Shown here: positions 1-8,316 of the stretch, piece after piece
How the letters are laid out: every line of letters begins with the position of its first letter
Numbering within the stretch: the stretch's first letter is position 1
From: Janthinobacterium sp. FW305-129
Lineage (GTDB): Bacteria > Pseudomonadota > Gammaproteobacteria > Burkholderiales > Burkholderiaceae_D
DNA length: 64,000 nt
Assembly: GCF_020858115.1 (NCBI RefSeq)
Contig: NZ_JACYMM010000013.1
Location: 62,001-126,000, forward strand
Direction: 5' to 3'
Notes under the pieces: generated by a model
What the model was told of the DNA's origin: nothing
Databases searched by the model: none
What the model saw: the letters and a program-made list of their open reading frames with translations, nothing else
Program-made: the position numbers and the translations under genes

Positions 1-855
1 GCCGTATTTTTCCAGCGTTTCGTCCACGCGGTCGTTGTTCACGGCGGCCGTCACGCTGAGCTTGAAGTTGTCTTCGCCGATGACGGGGCCGAGCAAGCCC
101 GTGACGTTGCGGCGGATTTCATCCTGGAAACGTTTCGCGCCTTCATTGCCGGCGGCCGAGGCATCGAAACCGTCCGTCAGGTCGACGTGCGAGGACAGCA
201 GGTTGCCGCCCTGGTCGACCAGGCTCACGCGCGTGGGCGCCAGGCTGGCGACGCTGCCGGACACCATGTTGATGATCGCGGCGATCTGTTCCGGCGCCAG
301 GGTGCGGCCCGGTTTCAGCGCCACCACCACGGAGGCGGACGATTTGTCGCCGTCGCTGGCGACAAACGACGTCGATTTGGCAATCGACAGATGGACGCGC
401 GCCGAAGCGATCGCGTCCATCGTCATGATGCTTTGCGCCAGTTCGCCTTCCAGGCCGCGGCGGAAGCGCACGTCCTGCACGAATTGGGAGACGCCCAGCG
501 GGTCATTCTTGTCCATCAGCTCCAGGCCGGCCGGCAGCTGCGCCGTCACGCCCTTCGAGGCCAGCAGCATGCGCACCTTGCCCAGCATGGCGTCGGGCAC
601 CAGCACCTGGCCGCTGTCCGGATGCAAACGGTAGGGGATGTGCTCGGCGTCCAGGGTGGCCATCATGTCCGTCACGGCCACTTTTTCGCGCGCGCCAAAC
701 ACCGGCTTGTAGTTGGCCTGGTCGCGCCAGGCATACATGGTCACCATGGCGGTGATGCCGATGGCCAGCACGACGATGGGAACCAGGTTTTTCAGCAGGG
801 CGGGCGGGATGGCGGGCTGGGCGCCAAGGCGCCAGCGCGCAAATGCGGACTTCAT
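1..855 (-). CDS. fliF: Flagellar M-ring protein FliF (N-terminal part, cut by window edge)
   Basis: The reverse strand reads 285 open codons from the ATG at 855 to the window edge. The translation starts MKSAFARWRLGAQPAIPPAL and has one hydrophobic segment at about residues 25-42, followed by a periplasmic YscJ/FliF domain with the recognisable stretch LEGELAQSIMTMDAIASARV. FliF forms the MS ring in the inner membrane that seats the rotor and the export gate. Only about half of a normal FliF (roughly 550 residues) is present; the rest lies left of the window. It follows fliE by 60 bp on the same strand. The short cytoplasmic N-terminus is normal for the family. Confidence 0.93.
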   Translation of the reverse strand, partial: MKSAFARWRLGAQPAIPPALLKNLVPIVVLAIGITAMVTMYAWRDQANYKPVFGAREKVAVTDMMATLDAEHIPYRLHPDSGQVLVPDAMLGKVRMLLASKGVTAQLPAGLELMDKNDPLGVSQFVQDVRFRRGLEGELAQSIMTMDAIASARVHLSIAKSTSFVASDGDKSSASVVVALKPGRTLAPEQIAAIINMVSGSVASLAPTRVSLVDQGGNLLSSHVDLTDGFDASAAGNEGAKRFQDEIRRNVTGLLGPVIGEDNFKLSVTAAVNNDRVDETLEKYG

Positions 856-915
856 GGGGGTAATCACTTGGGGTAACTTTCGCTGGGAGGCTGGGCGTGG
901 ATCAGGACGTGAAGA

Positions 916-1254
916 TTACAGAGGCAGTTTGATGAGTTCGTCGACGGCGCCCATGACCTTGTTGCGCACTTGCATCAACATGGAGAAGGACAGGCTCGCT
1001 TCCTGGCTGGCCAGCATGGCGCCGACCATGTCGTCGCTCTTGCCGCTGTCGACGTCGCTCATTTTCTGCGCTGCCATGCGGTCGTCGCCGTTGACCTTGC
1101 CGATGGCGTCTTTCATGCTTTGCGCAAAGGAGAAGCCGGACTGTTCCGGCGCGCCGAACTGGGCGGCGGGCGCGATGCTGGCGCCCAGGGCGCGCGCGTC
1201 ATTGCTCAGTGCTGCCAGATCGGCCTTGATCAGACCTGCGAGTTCGTTGCTCAT
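916..1254 (-). CDS. fliE: Flagellar hook-basal body protein FliE
   Basis: This 112-residue protein starts MSNELAGLIKADLAALS and ends with the conserved FliE tail (SFSMLMQVRNKVMGAVDELI). FliE is a small rod adaptor between the MS ring and the proximal rod and is exported through the flagellar type III gate. An in-frame ATG lies 12 codons upstream at 1290, but the one at 1254 is preceded by a purine-rich AGAGGG, so I chose it. It heads the leftward fliE-fliF transcript, divergent from fliM. Family membership is clear from the C-terminus. Confidence 0.9.
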   Translation of the reverse strand: MSNELAGLIKADLAALSNDARALGASIAPAAQFGAPEQSGFSFAQSMKDAIGKVNGDDRMAAQKMSDVDSGKSDDMVGAMLASQEASLSFSMLMQVRNKVMGAVDELIKLPL

Positions 1255-1805
1255 CTTGCCCTCTACTTTCAATATGCGGTGACGTATCAATCAGAAATTA
1301 CTGGTGTTGCCATTCCGGCAGGCATTACATCCAATGCCATCCTGCCCGGTCCGAGTTGCAGGACCCATCAGTTTTATCAGTTGCCACACCATCCGCTCAA
1401 GCAGACTCAAACAAACCCAGCAAACCCACGCCGACATGATTTACATGGCCATGATAACTAATATTTATCTGATAAGAGTTTCTGCTGGTGGCAATAATAA
1501 AACTGGAAACTGCCATAAAAACCGGAATCAGGTAAGGGGAATGGCGCACTGCAAATCACTATTTTCTCGCCATAAGCTTACCCGCAGGCAACTATAAAGT
1601 AAAGAGAGGATTGTCTCAAGGAATATTGATACATGGCAATATTTGGCGTTTTCATGTATTGTTCAGCACCGTAGTCATCTAGCATGCGATACGATGCGCA
1701 ATCGTTTGCTTGCATACCGGTAGGCAAGGTCAAGATGATGCTGTATTTAATTTCGGGCGATCCGTATAATTTGTTCTGCCACCGCAATACCGACATGACC
1801 ACTAC
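1255..1805. promoter_or_regulatory. Divergent intergenic region between fliE and fliM
   Basis: This 551-bp stretch is more AT-rich than its flanks and holds no convincing gene on either strand. It must carry the promoters for leftward fliEF and rightward fliMNPQR-flhBA. In E. coli and Vibrio lateral (Flag-2) loci the sigma54 activator gene lafK lies next to fliE; no such gene is present here. I looked for GG-N10-GC sigma54 elements and sigma28 elements and found none good enough to mark. Confidence 0.5.
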
Positions 1806-2684
1806 ATGACAATCATTACCAAGACAGATCAAGCTGCGCGCCATCAAGTCCTCGATTCCTGTCTGCTTGGACGTCCTGTCCATTTGCTGCATGTATTCGG
1901 CGCCCAGCTGCGCGACGACCTGGCAGTGGCCTTGCGCCAACCCATGAGCCGTCGCTACTGGGGTAATTTCCAGATCGATGCCGTGAATTTGTCGCGCGTG
2001 GAAAACGAGGACAGCGTGAATCGCTGGCTGAGTTTTTCCACGCCGGCCAGCCAGACGGGCTTTGCCCTCGAACGGCAGATCCTCTTGAGCGTGCTGAACT
2101 ATCGCTATGGTAGTGCCGGCGCCAAGGGCGTGCTGCCCGATCCGGCGCAGGTGCGCGTGACGGCCACCGAGGAGCGCCTCGCTGTGGTGCTGGGACAACA
2201 GTTGGTGAACAGCTTGTTTACCCGTATCCACAAGAATCTGCAAACGCTGGGCAAAAGCAGCGGCATCGACACCAGTGCCGAGTTCGCCGTGCAGTCGGGC
2301 GTGCATCCGGCGCGCGGCAGCTGGATCGTCAGCGTGGCGCTCAGCGACGTCGAGGCAGGGCAGAGCGGCCACTTCTGGTTCTCGCTGGACAAGCGCCTGA
2401 TGGCCGACGTGCTGCGCGGCCTGCTGCCCGAACGCGCGCAAGCGAAGAAGGCCTTGCGTGGCAGCGTGCGTCCGCTCGCTTCGCGCCTGCAAGTGACGCT
2501 GGAAGGCCGCCTCGTCAGCAAGCAGATGCAACTGGGCGCCTTGTTCGACCTGCGCGTGGGCGACGTGATTCCCGTCAGCCTGAGCCGTACTGACGTCATG
2601 CTGGACGACTCCCGTTTATTTACAGCTGCTGTTTCCGAACACAAGGGCAAGCTCTGTTTAACCTCATTTGAAGATGTCGAATAA
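1806..2684 (+). CDS. fliM: Flagellar motor switch protein FliM, lateral type without CheY-binding N-terminus
   Basis: This 292-residue protein is shorter than chemotactic FliM (about 330). The middle CheC-like domain (about residues 30-200) and the C-terminal SpoA domain (RLVSKQMQLGALFDLRVGDV, about residues 235-290) are recognisable. FliM links FliG to the FliN ring in the switch. The N-terminal peptide that binds CheY-P in classical FliM (LSQDEIDALL-type) is absent: the protein begins MTIITKTDQAARHQVL, and the frame is closed by a stop at 1767 with no ATG before 1806. It is the first gene of the fliMNPQR-flhBA operon, and its last codons overlap fliN. Confidence 0.9.
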   Translation: MTIITKTDQAARHQVLDSCLLGRPVHLLHVFGAQLRDDLAVALRQPMSRRYWGNFQIDAVNLSRVENEDSVNRWLSFSTPASQTGFALERQILLSVLNYRYGSAGAKGVLPDPAQVRVTATEERLAVVLGQQLVNSLFTRIHKNLQTLGKSSGIDTSAEFAVQSGVHPARGSWIVSVALSDVEAGQSGHFWFSLDKRLMADVLRGLLPERAQAKKALRGSVRPLASRLQVTLEGRLVSKQMQLGALFDLRVGDVIPVSLSRTDVMLDDSRLFTAAVSEHKGKLCLTSFEDVE

Positions 2685-3051
2685 TATGAATATGAACGAT
2701 ACCAACCAGAGCGAAACCCTGCTGGAAGACCTGGGCGATGACATGATCATCGACCAGGGCGACGTGTCCGACGTGCCCAGCGGCCGCGCGCGGCGCGACA
2801 TTCCGCAGATGATGCGCAAGATTCCCGTCACCCTGACCCTGGAAGTGGGCTCGGCCCGCATTTCGCTGGAAGAACTGATGGCCATCGGCCCGGAAAGCGT
2901 GATCGAACTCGACATGCTGGCCGGCGAACCGCTGGTGATCAAGGTCAATGGCACGCCGATCGGCCGTGCCGAAGTGGTAGTTGCTGGCGAGAACTATGGC
3001 CTCAAGGTCATCGACCTCGACGGCCTCAATCTCGACCTGATGACAGCATGA
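2674..3051 (+). CDS. fliN: Flagellar motor switch protein FliN
   Basis: This is a 125-residue FliN with an acidic N-terminus and a C-terminal SpoA/SpeO domain (about residues 45-120; motifs IPVTLTLEVGSARISLEEL and GEPLVIKVNGTPIGRAEVVV). FliN forms the bottom of the cytoplasmic C-ring. The start is uncertain: I take the ATG at 2674, inside the end of fliM, but ATGs at 2686 and 2692 and a TTG at 2668 are in frame. The stop overlaps the fliP start as ATGA, leaving no room for fliO. Confidence 0.9.
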   Translation: MSNNMNMNDTNQSETLLEDLGDDMIIDQGDVSDVPSGRARRDIPQMMRKIPVTLTLEVGSARISLEELMAIGPESVIELDMLAGEPLVIKVNGTPIGRAEVVVAGENYGLKVIDLDGLNLDLMTA

Positions 3052-3818
3052 AGCTGGCGGTACCCGGTTTGAGCCGGCGCCGCGGTGCGCTGGCTGCCGC
3101 GCTGGCTGTTCCCGTTCTGATGCTGTGTTGCGCCGCTGCCGGCGCGCAGGACCTGCTTGCCGGCGTGGTGCCGGGCGCGAAGACCGACCTGTCGGTCAAG
3201 ATGCAGATCCTGGTCGTCATGACCCTGCTCGGGCTGCTGCCCGTGATGGTCATGATGATGACCAGCTTTACCCGCTTCGTCATCGTGCTGTCCCTGCTGC
3301 GCCAGGCCCTGGGCCTGCAGCAGGGCTTGCCCAACCGCATCGTCACCGGCATCGCCCTGATCCTGACCCTGCTGGTCATGCGCCCCATCGGCGACCAGGT
3401 GTGGAAGGAAGCGTTCGTGCCGTACGACCGCGACCAGATCGGCATGCAGGAAGCCCTGAAGATCGCCGAAGTGCCGATTTCGCGCTTCATGCTGGCGCAG
3501 ACGAGCAAGGCCGCGCTGGCGCAGATCGCGCACCTGGCCGGCGAGCCGTCGAGCATGCGCCCGCAAGACCACAGCTTCACGGTCAAGCTGGCTGCGTTTG
3601 TCTTGTCCGAACTCAAGACGGCTTTCCAGATCGGCTGCATGCTGTTCATACCGTTCCTCATCATCGATCTGGTGGTGGCGTCCGTGCTGATGGCGATGGG
3701 CATGATGATGCTGTCGCCGCTGGTGATTTCGCTGCCGTTCAAGCTGCTGCTGTTCGTGCTGGTCGACGGCTGGACCCTGACCGTCAACACGCTGGTTACC
3801 AGCATACAGGGCTATTGA
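3048..3818 (+). CDS. fliP: Flagellar export gate protein FliP
   Basis: This 256-residue membrane protein has a cleavable-looking signal (about residues 1-33, ending AAGAQ) and four further hydrophobic segments. Typical FliP sequences include MTSFTRFVIVLSLLRQALGL and the C-terminal LVDGWTLTVNTLVTSIQGY. FliP makes the core of the type III export gate with FliQ and FliR. It starts on the ATGA overlap with fliN, so translation is probably coupled. FliO, the usual FliP assembly chaperone, is not encoded between fliN and fliP, as in other lateral systems. Confidence 0.96.
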   Translation: MKLAVPGLSRRRGALAAALAVPVLMLCCAAAGAQDLLAGVVPGAKTDLSVKMQILVVMTLLGLLPVMVMMMTSFTRFVIVLSLLRQALGLQQGLPNRIVTGIALILTLLVMRPIGDQVWKEAFVPYDRDQIGMQEALKIAEVPISRFMLAQTSKAALAQIAHLAGEPSSMRPQDHSFTVKLAAFVLSELKTAFQIGCMLFIPFLIIDLVVASVLMAMGMMMLSPLVISLPFKLLLFVLVDGWTLTVNTLVTSIQGY

Positions 3819-3821
3819 TCC

Positions 3822-4094
3822 ATGTTTACCCCTGAAGTCGCCGTCGACCTGATCATCGAGGCCTTGCATGTCGTGATGTTGCTGGTGGTAATCCTGGTCG
3901 TCCCGGGTTTGCTCATGGGCTTGCTGGTCGCGCTGGTGCAGGCGGCCACCTCGATCAATGAGCAGACCATGAGTTTCCTGCCGCGCCTGCTGGTCACCCT
4001 GCTGGCCCTGATCCTGGCCGGACGCTGGATGGCCGGTTACCTGATGGATTATTGCGTGTCCATTTTTCAGCGCGCCGCCACCCTGGTCGGATAG
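3822..4094 (+). CDS. fliQ: Flagellar export gate protein FliQ
   Basis: This 90-residue protein has two hydrophobic helices (about residues 14-42 and 52-75) separated by the conserved polar turn QAATSINEQTMSFLPRL. FliQ packs around the FliP-FliR helical gate in the basal body membrane. The gene starts 3 bp after the fliP stop, and length and motifs are standard for the family. Confidence 0.95.
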   Translation: MFTPEVAVDLIIEALHVVMLLVVILVVPGLLMGLLVALVQAATSINEQTMSFLPRLLVTLLALILAGRWMAGYLMDYCVSIFQRAATLVG

Positions 4095-4105
4095 CGCCAC
4101 GCGCC

Positions 4106-4903
4106 ATGGATCAGATTTTCAATCAGGTGCTGCCGTTTCTGCTGGCCGTGTGGTGGCCGTTCTGCCGCATCCTGGCCATGCTCAGCGCCTCGCCCGTGAT
4201 CGGCGACGCCATGGTGCCCGTCCCCGTGCGGGTGCTGCTGTCGCTGGTGCTGGCGATCCTGATGCTGCCCGTGATGCAGGCGTCGGGCGTCTCGCAGGAA
4301 CTGCTGAAAATCGATCCGTTTTCCCTGCACGCCCTCGTCGCCACCCTGGAGCAGGCCATCGTCGGCTTCGTCCTCGGTCTGGCTTTTCACTTCGCCATGT
4401 CCGTCATGTCGGTGCTCGGCTATCTGGTGTCGAGCCAGGTGGGCTTTTCCATGGCCGTCATGAACGATCCGCTCAACGGCACCTCGTCGGACGTGATCAC
4501 GGGTTTGCTCACCATCATGTGCATGATCGTGTTTTTCGCCATTGACGGCCACCTCGTGCTGACGGGCGTGATCGGCGCCAGTTTCACGGCCTGGCCCGTG
4601 GGGCAGGGCTACGGCCCGCTGCTGCTGCAGACGGTGGCGTATAACGTGGCGTGGATCTTTGCCGCCGCCATATTGCTGGCCTTGCCCATCGTCTTTTCCA
4701 CCATGGTGGTGCAGCTCGGTTTTGGCTTCCTGAACCGCGTGGCGCCGTCGCTGAACCTGTTTTCGCTGGGTTTTTCCATGATTACCATGTTCGGCCTGCT
4801 GATGCTGACGCAGATCGTGCGCTTTATCCCGGAACACTATGTCGCCATGACCAACCGCGTGCTCGATATGATTCAGGAACAGATGCGGGTGGCCCATGGA
4901 TAG
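4106..4903 (+). CDS. fliR: Flagellar export gate protein FliR
   Basis: This 265-residue polytopic protein starts MDQIFNQVLPFLLAVWWPFC. Its 6-7 hydrophobic segments and the ASPVIGD motif fit FliR, which completes the FliPQR gate. The frame is open upstream to 4052, inside fliQ, but the ATG at 4106 gives the normal family start. The stop at 4901-4903 is followed directly by a structured repeat that separates fliR from flhB. Confidence 0.95.
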   Translation: MDQIFNQVLPFLLAVWWPFCRILAMLSASPVIGDAMVPVPVRVLLSLVLAILMLPVMQASGVSQELLKIDPFSLHALVATLEQAIVGFVLGLAFHFAMSVMSVLGYLVSSQVGFSMAVMNDPLNGTSSDVITGLLTIMCMIVFFAIDGHLVLTGVIGASFTAWPVGQGYGPLLLQTVAYNVAWIFAAAILLALPIVFSTMVVQLGFGFLNRVAPSLNLFSLGFSMITMFGLLMLTQIVRFIPEHYVAMTNRVLDMIQEQMRVAHG

Positions 4904-5026
4904 CGCACGTGCCAACAAGCTACTGCGCAGTCCACTTCCGGGCATCCGTTGCTCGCTGTACCTCCGTACAGCTGCGCTACTCAACCCGGCATTGAACTTG
5001 CTCGCTACGCTTGTAGGGCACGTGCG
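4904..5026 (+). repeat. Dispersed structured repeat, copy A (between fliR and flhB)
   Basis: This 123-bp element is bounded by a perfect 10-bp inverted repeat, CGCACGTGCC (4904-4913) and GGCACGTGCG (5017-5026). It contains a central hairpin of 7-bp stem GCTGTAC/GTACAGC with loop CTCC (4955-4972). It shares the blocks CTACTGCGC (about 4919), TGCGCTACTC (4973) and GCTCGCTACG (5000) with the copies at 32461-32580 and 42436-42551. It begins on the base after the fliR stop and ends 14 bp before flhB, so it must be transcribed within the export-gate operon. Confidence 0.85.
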
Positions 5027-5040
5027 GAAAGGTGTGACGC

Positions 5041-6180
5041 ATGGCGGATAGCAGCACGGGCGACAAGACAGAAAAGGCGTCAGCCCAGAAGCTGAAGAAA
5101 TCGCGCCAGGAAGGGCAGGTGGTGCGTTCGCGCGACCTGTCGACGGCGCTGGGCATCCTGATCAGCATGAAGGTCTTCATTTATTTGCTGCCGAGCTATC
5201 TGGCGAGCTTTCGCGAGCTGTTCGCCATGGCTTTCATGCCGCTCGACAGCAAGGGCGCGCTGGAGAATGCCATGTCGATGGCGTTTACGACGTCGGTGGG
5301 CTTGCTGATCAAGATGATCGTGCCGCTGTTCTGCGTGCCGTTGTTTGTCGTGCTCGGCTCATTGATCCCTGGCGGCTGGGTCGTCAGCACGAAGAACTGG
5401 ATGCCGAAGATGGAGCGCCTGAGCCCGGCCAAGAACCTGGGGCGCCTGGTGTCGCCCAAGCATGGCTTTGAATTCGGCTTGTCCATCGCCAAGGCCGCCG
5501 TGCTGGGCATGGTGCTGGTGCACGTCAGCCGCTCCAGCCTGATGCAGTACGTGGACCTGCAACACCGGCCCCTGCAGCAAGCCATGCTCGATGGTTCCGC
5601 GCTGATGCTCGACGGCCTGATGGCGCTCATTTCCGTCTTTGTCCTGTTTGCCATCATCGACGTGCCGGCGCAGGCGTTTTTCTTTGCCCGCAACCAGCGC
5701 ATGAGCAAGCAGGACGTCAAGGAAGAGCATAAAAGCAGTGAAGGGCGGCCCGAAGTGCGCCAGCGCATCCGCCAGCTGCAGCAGCAGATCGGCCGGCGCA
5801 GCGTGCGCAAGACCGTGCCCGACGCCGACGTGGTGATCGTCAATCCCGAGCATTACGCCGTCGCATTGAAGTATGACCAGGACCGCGCCGAGGCGCCGTT
5901 TGTCGTTGCCAAGGGCGTCGACGAGATGGCGCTGTATATCCGGCAAGTGGCGAAGGAACACCATATTGAAACGCTGGAGTTGCCGCCGCTGGCGCGCGCC
6001 ATCTACAACACCAGCCAGGTGCAGCAGCAGATTCCCGTGCAGCTGTACCAGGCCGTGTCGCAGGTACTCAACTACATCCTGCAATTGAAAGCATTCCGGT
6101 CCGGGCAGCGTGCTGCCCAGCCCGTATTACCCACCGAGATGGCCGTGCCATCTCATCTGAGCGAGGTCGTACCGCCATGA
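5041..6180 (+). CDS. flhB: Flagellar export switch protein FlhB, autocleavage motif NPEH
   Basis: This 379-residue FlhB has four membrane helices in about residues 30-215 and a cytoplasmic C-terminal domain. FlhB switches export from rod/hook to filament substrates after self-cleavage between Asn and Pro of a conserved NPTH. Here the motif is NPEH (Asn268-His271), inside VVIVNPEHYAVALKYD. The Asn-Pro scissile pair is kept, so cleavage is still expected. The gene follows the repeat at 4904-5026 with a GGAAAGG ribosome site, and its stop overlaps the flhA start (ATGA). Confidence 0.96.
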   Translation: MADSSTGDKTEKASAQKLKKSRQEGQVVRSRDLSTALGILISMKVFIYLLPSYLASFRELFAMAFMPLDSKGALENAMSMAFTTSVGLLIKMIVPLFCVPLFVVLGSLIPGGWVVSTKNWMPKMERLSPAKNLGRLVSPKHGFEFGLSIAKAAVLGMVLVHVSRSSLMQYVDLQHRPLQQAMLDGSALMLDGLMALISVFVLFAIIDVPAQAFFFARNQRMSKQDVKEEHKSSEGRPEVRQRIRQLQQQIGRRSVRKTVPDADVVIVNPEHYAVALKYDQDRAEAPFVVAKGVDEMALYIRQVAKEHHIETLELPPLARAIYNTSQVQQQIPVQLYQAVSQVLNYILQLKAFRSGQRAAQPVLPTEMAVPSHLSEVVPP

Positions 6181-8264
6181 ATTTCCTGAACCGGTTGGTT
6201 GCCGAAATGCGCCGCCACAAGTTCGCCACGCCGCTGTTCCTGCTGGTGATCCTGGCAATGATCATCCTGCCGCTGCCGCCCGTGCTGCTCGATATCTTGT
6301 TCACTTTCAATATCGTGCTGGCACTGATCGTCATCCTCGTCAGCGTGTCGGCCAAGCGGCCGCTCGATTTCTCCGTCTTCCCGACGGTGATCCTGGCCAC
6401 CACCATGCTCAGGCTGACCCTCAACGTGGCGTCGACGCGCGTGGTGTTGCTGCACGGCCATACGGGCGCGGACGCGGCCGGTAAGGTGATCGAGGCCTTC
6501 GGTAACGTGGTGATCGGTGGTAACTTCGTCGTCGGTATCGTGGTCTTCGTGATCTTGATGATCATCAACTTCGCCGTCGTCACCAAGGGTGCCGAGCGCA
6601 TTTCGGAAGTGTCCGCGCGCTTTACCCTCGATGCCTTGCCGGGCAAGCAGATGGCCATCGATGCCGACCTGAACGCCGGCCTGATCAACCAGGAAAAAGC
6701 CCAGATCCGTCGCAAGGACGTGGCCGCCGAAGCGGATTTCTACGGCGCCATGGACGGCGCGTCGAAGTTCGTGCGCGGCGATGCCGTCGCCAGTATCTTG
6801 ATTTTGATCATCAATATGGTCGGTGGCGTGGCCATCGGCTCGCTGATGCACGACCTGTCGTTCGGCGATGCTTTCCGTCAATATGCACTGCTGACCATCG
6901 GCGATGGCCTGGTGGCGCAGATTCCGGCGCTGCTGCTGTCGGCCGCGGCCGCCATCCTGGTGACCCGCATCAGCGATTCGGGCGACTTCGAACAGCAGGT
7001 GGCGGGCCAGGTGCTGACTTCGCCAACGGTGATCTTCAGCGCGGCCGGCATGATGGTGGCGCTGGCCCTGATCCCGGGCATGCCGTGGTTCATGTTCATG
7101 ACCTTCGCGGCCGTGCTGGCCTTCGTGGCCTGGCGCTTGACCAAGCGCGTGAAGGGACCGGACGCGGCCGGCATGGCGGCCATCGAGGCGGCCTTGCGCG
7201 ACGAGCGCCCGGCAGAGCTGGAATGGCAGCAGCTGCCGGCCGTGCAGCCGCTGATGGTGATGCTCGGCTATAAGCTGGTGGGCATGGTTGATAAAACGCA
7301 AGGCGAACCATTGAACAAGCGCGTCAAGGGCGTGCGCCAGAGCCTGTCCGAGGCGATGGGCTTGCTGCTGCCGAACATCGGCGTGCGCGACGACCTGGCC
7401 TTGAAGCCATCGCAATACGCGATCGTGCTGTCGGGCACGGTGGTGGCGCAGGCGGAAGTGCAGGCCGACCGCCTGATGGCGATTCCGTCGCCGAACGTGT
7501 ATGGCCAGCTCGACGGCATTCCCGGCATCGAGCCCGCCTACGGCATGCCCGTCACGTGGATCGAACCGGGCGAAAAGGCGCATGCGCTGGGCCTCGGCTA
7601 CCAGGTCATCGAGGCGCCCAGCGTGATCGCCACGCACTTGTCGAAAATGGTGCGCGAATACCTGCCGGAACTGTTCCGCCACGAAGACGTCTCGAACCTG
7701 ATGGAGCGCCTGACGGCCCTGTCGCCGAAGCTGGCCGGCGCGCTGGACAAGGCGCTGACGCACACGCAGATGCTGCGCGTATTCCGTGTCTTGCTGGCGG
7801 AAAATGTGTCACTGAAGGATATCGTGCCCATCGCCACCACCTTGCTCGACAGTTCGGAAACCACCAAGGATCCGATTTTGCTGGCGGCCGAGGTGCGCTG
7901 CGCGCTGCGGCGCCAGATCGTCAGCGGCCTGTTTGGACAGAAGATGGAAATGCAGGCATTTAACCTGGGCGGCGAACTGGAAAACATGCTGCTCGGTTCG
8001 CTGAACCAGGCGCGCCAGTCGGGCAAGGTAACATTGGATAATTATCCGATCGACCCGCATCTGTTGTCGCAGTTGCAAGTGAACATGCCGGTGGCGCGCG
8101 AGCAGATGAAGCAGCAGGCCACGCCGCCGCTGCTGCTGGTGCTGCCGCAGATCCGTCCGCTGCTGGCCCGCTACGCGCGCCTGTTCGCGCCGGGCCTGCA
8201 TGTGCTGTCGTATAACGAAATTCCGGAAAACCGCGAAGTGAGCATCATCGGCACGGTGGGATAA
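6177..8264 (+). CDS. flhA: Flagellar export apparatus protein FlhA
   Basis: This 695-residue protein has normal FlhA length. The N-terminal half carries eight hydrophobic segments and the conserved loop ARFTLDALPGKQMAIDADLN. The C-terminal cytoplasmic half contains the substrate/chaperone-docking domains, including LRVFRVLLAENVSLKDI and the tail EIPENREVSIIGTVG. FlhA forms the nonameric export ring. It is the last gene of the fliM operon and is followed by a strong hairpin terminator. Confidence 0.97.
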   Translation: MNFLNRLVAEMRRHKFATPLFLLVILAMIILPLPPVLLDILFTFNIVLALIVILVSVSAKRPLDFSVFPTVILATTMLRLTLNVASTRVVLLHGHTGADAAGKVIEAFGNVVIGGNFVVGIVVFVILMIINFAVVTKGAERISEVSARFTLDALPGKQMAIDADLNAGLINQEKAQIRRKDVAAEADFYGAMDGASKFVRGDAVASILILIINMVGGVAIGSLMHDLSFGDAFRQYALLTIGDGLVAQIPALLLSAAAAILVTRISDSGDFEQQVAGQVLTSPTVIFSAAGMMVALALIPGMPWFMFMTFAAVLAFVAWRLTKRVKGPDAAGMAAIEAALRDERPAELEWQQLPAVQPLMVMLGYKLVGMVDKTQGEPLNKRVKGVRQSLSEAMGLLLPNIGVRDDLALKPSQYAIVLSGTVVAQAEVQADRLMAIPSPNVYGQLDGIPGIEPAYGMPVTWIEPGEKAHALGLGYQVIEAPSVIATHLSKMVREYLPELFRHEDVSNLMERLTALSPKLAGALDKALTHTQMLRVFRVLLAENVSLKDIVPIATTLLDSSETTKDPILLAAEVRCALRRQIVSGLFGQKMEMQAFNLGGELENMLLGSLNQARQSGKVTLDNYPIDPHLLSQLQVNMPVAREQMKQQATPPLLLVLPQIRPLLARYARLFAPGLHVLSYNEIPENREVSIIGTVG

Positions 8265-8275
8265 ACCGGGGCAAT

Positions 8276-8308
8276 AACAAAAACGGCGCTTCGGGCGCCG
8301 TTTTTGTT
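8276..8308. terminator. Bidirectional terminator between flhA and the fliK-like gene
   Basis: The stem ACGGCGC (8283-8289) pairs with GCGCCGT (8295-8301) around TTCGG. It is flanked by an A-run on the left and TTTTTGTT on the right, so it works as a rho-independent terminator on both strands, between convergent genes. Confidence 0.9.
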
Positions 8309-8316
8309 GTGCTGTA

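Noticed and set aside
1578..2531. Long open frame on the minus strand over fliM (317 codons)
   Set aside because: It lies wholly opposite fliM, has His/Arg/Gln-rich composition typical of an antisense frame in high-GC DNA, and matches no family.
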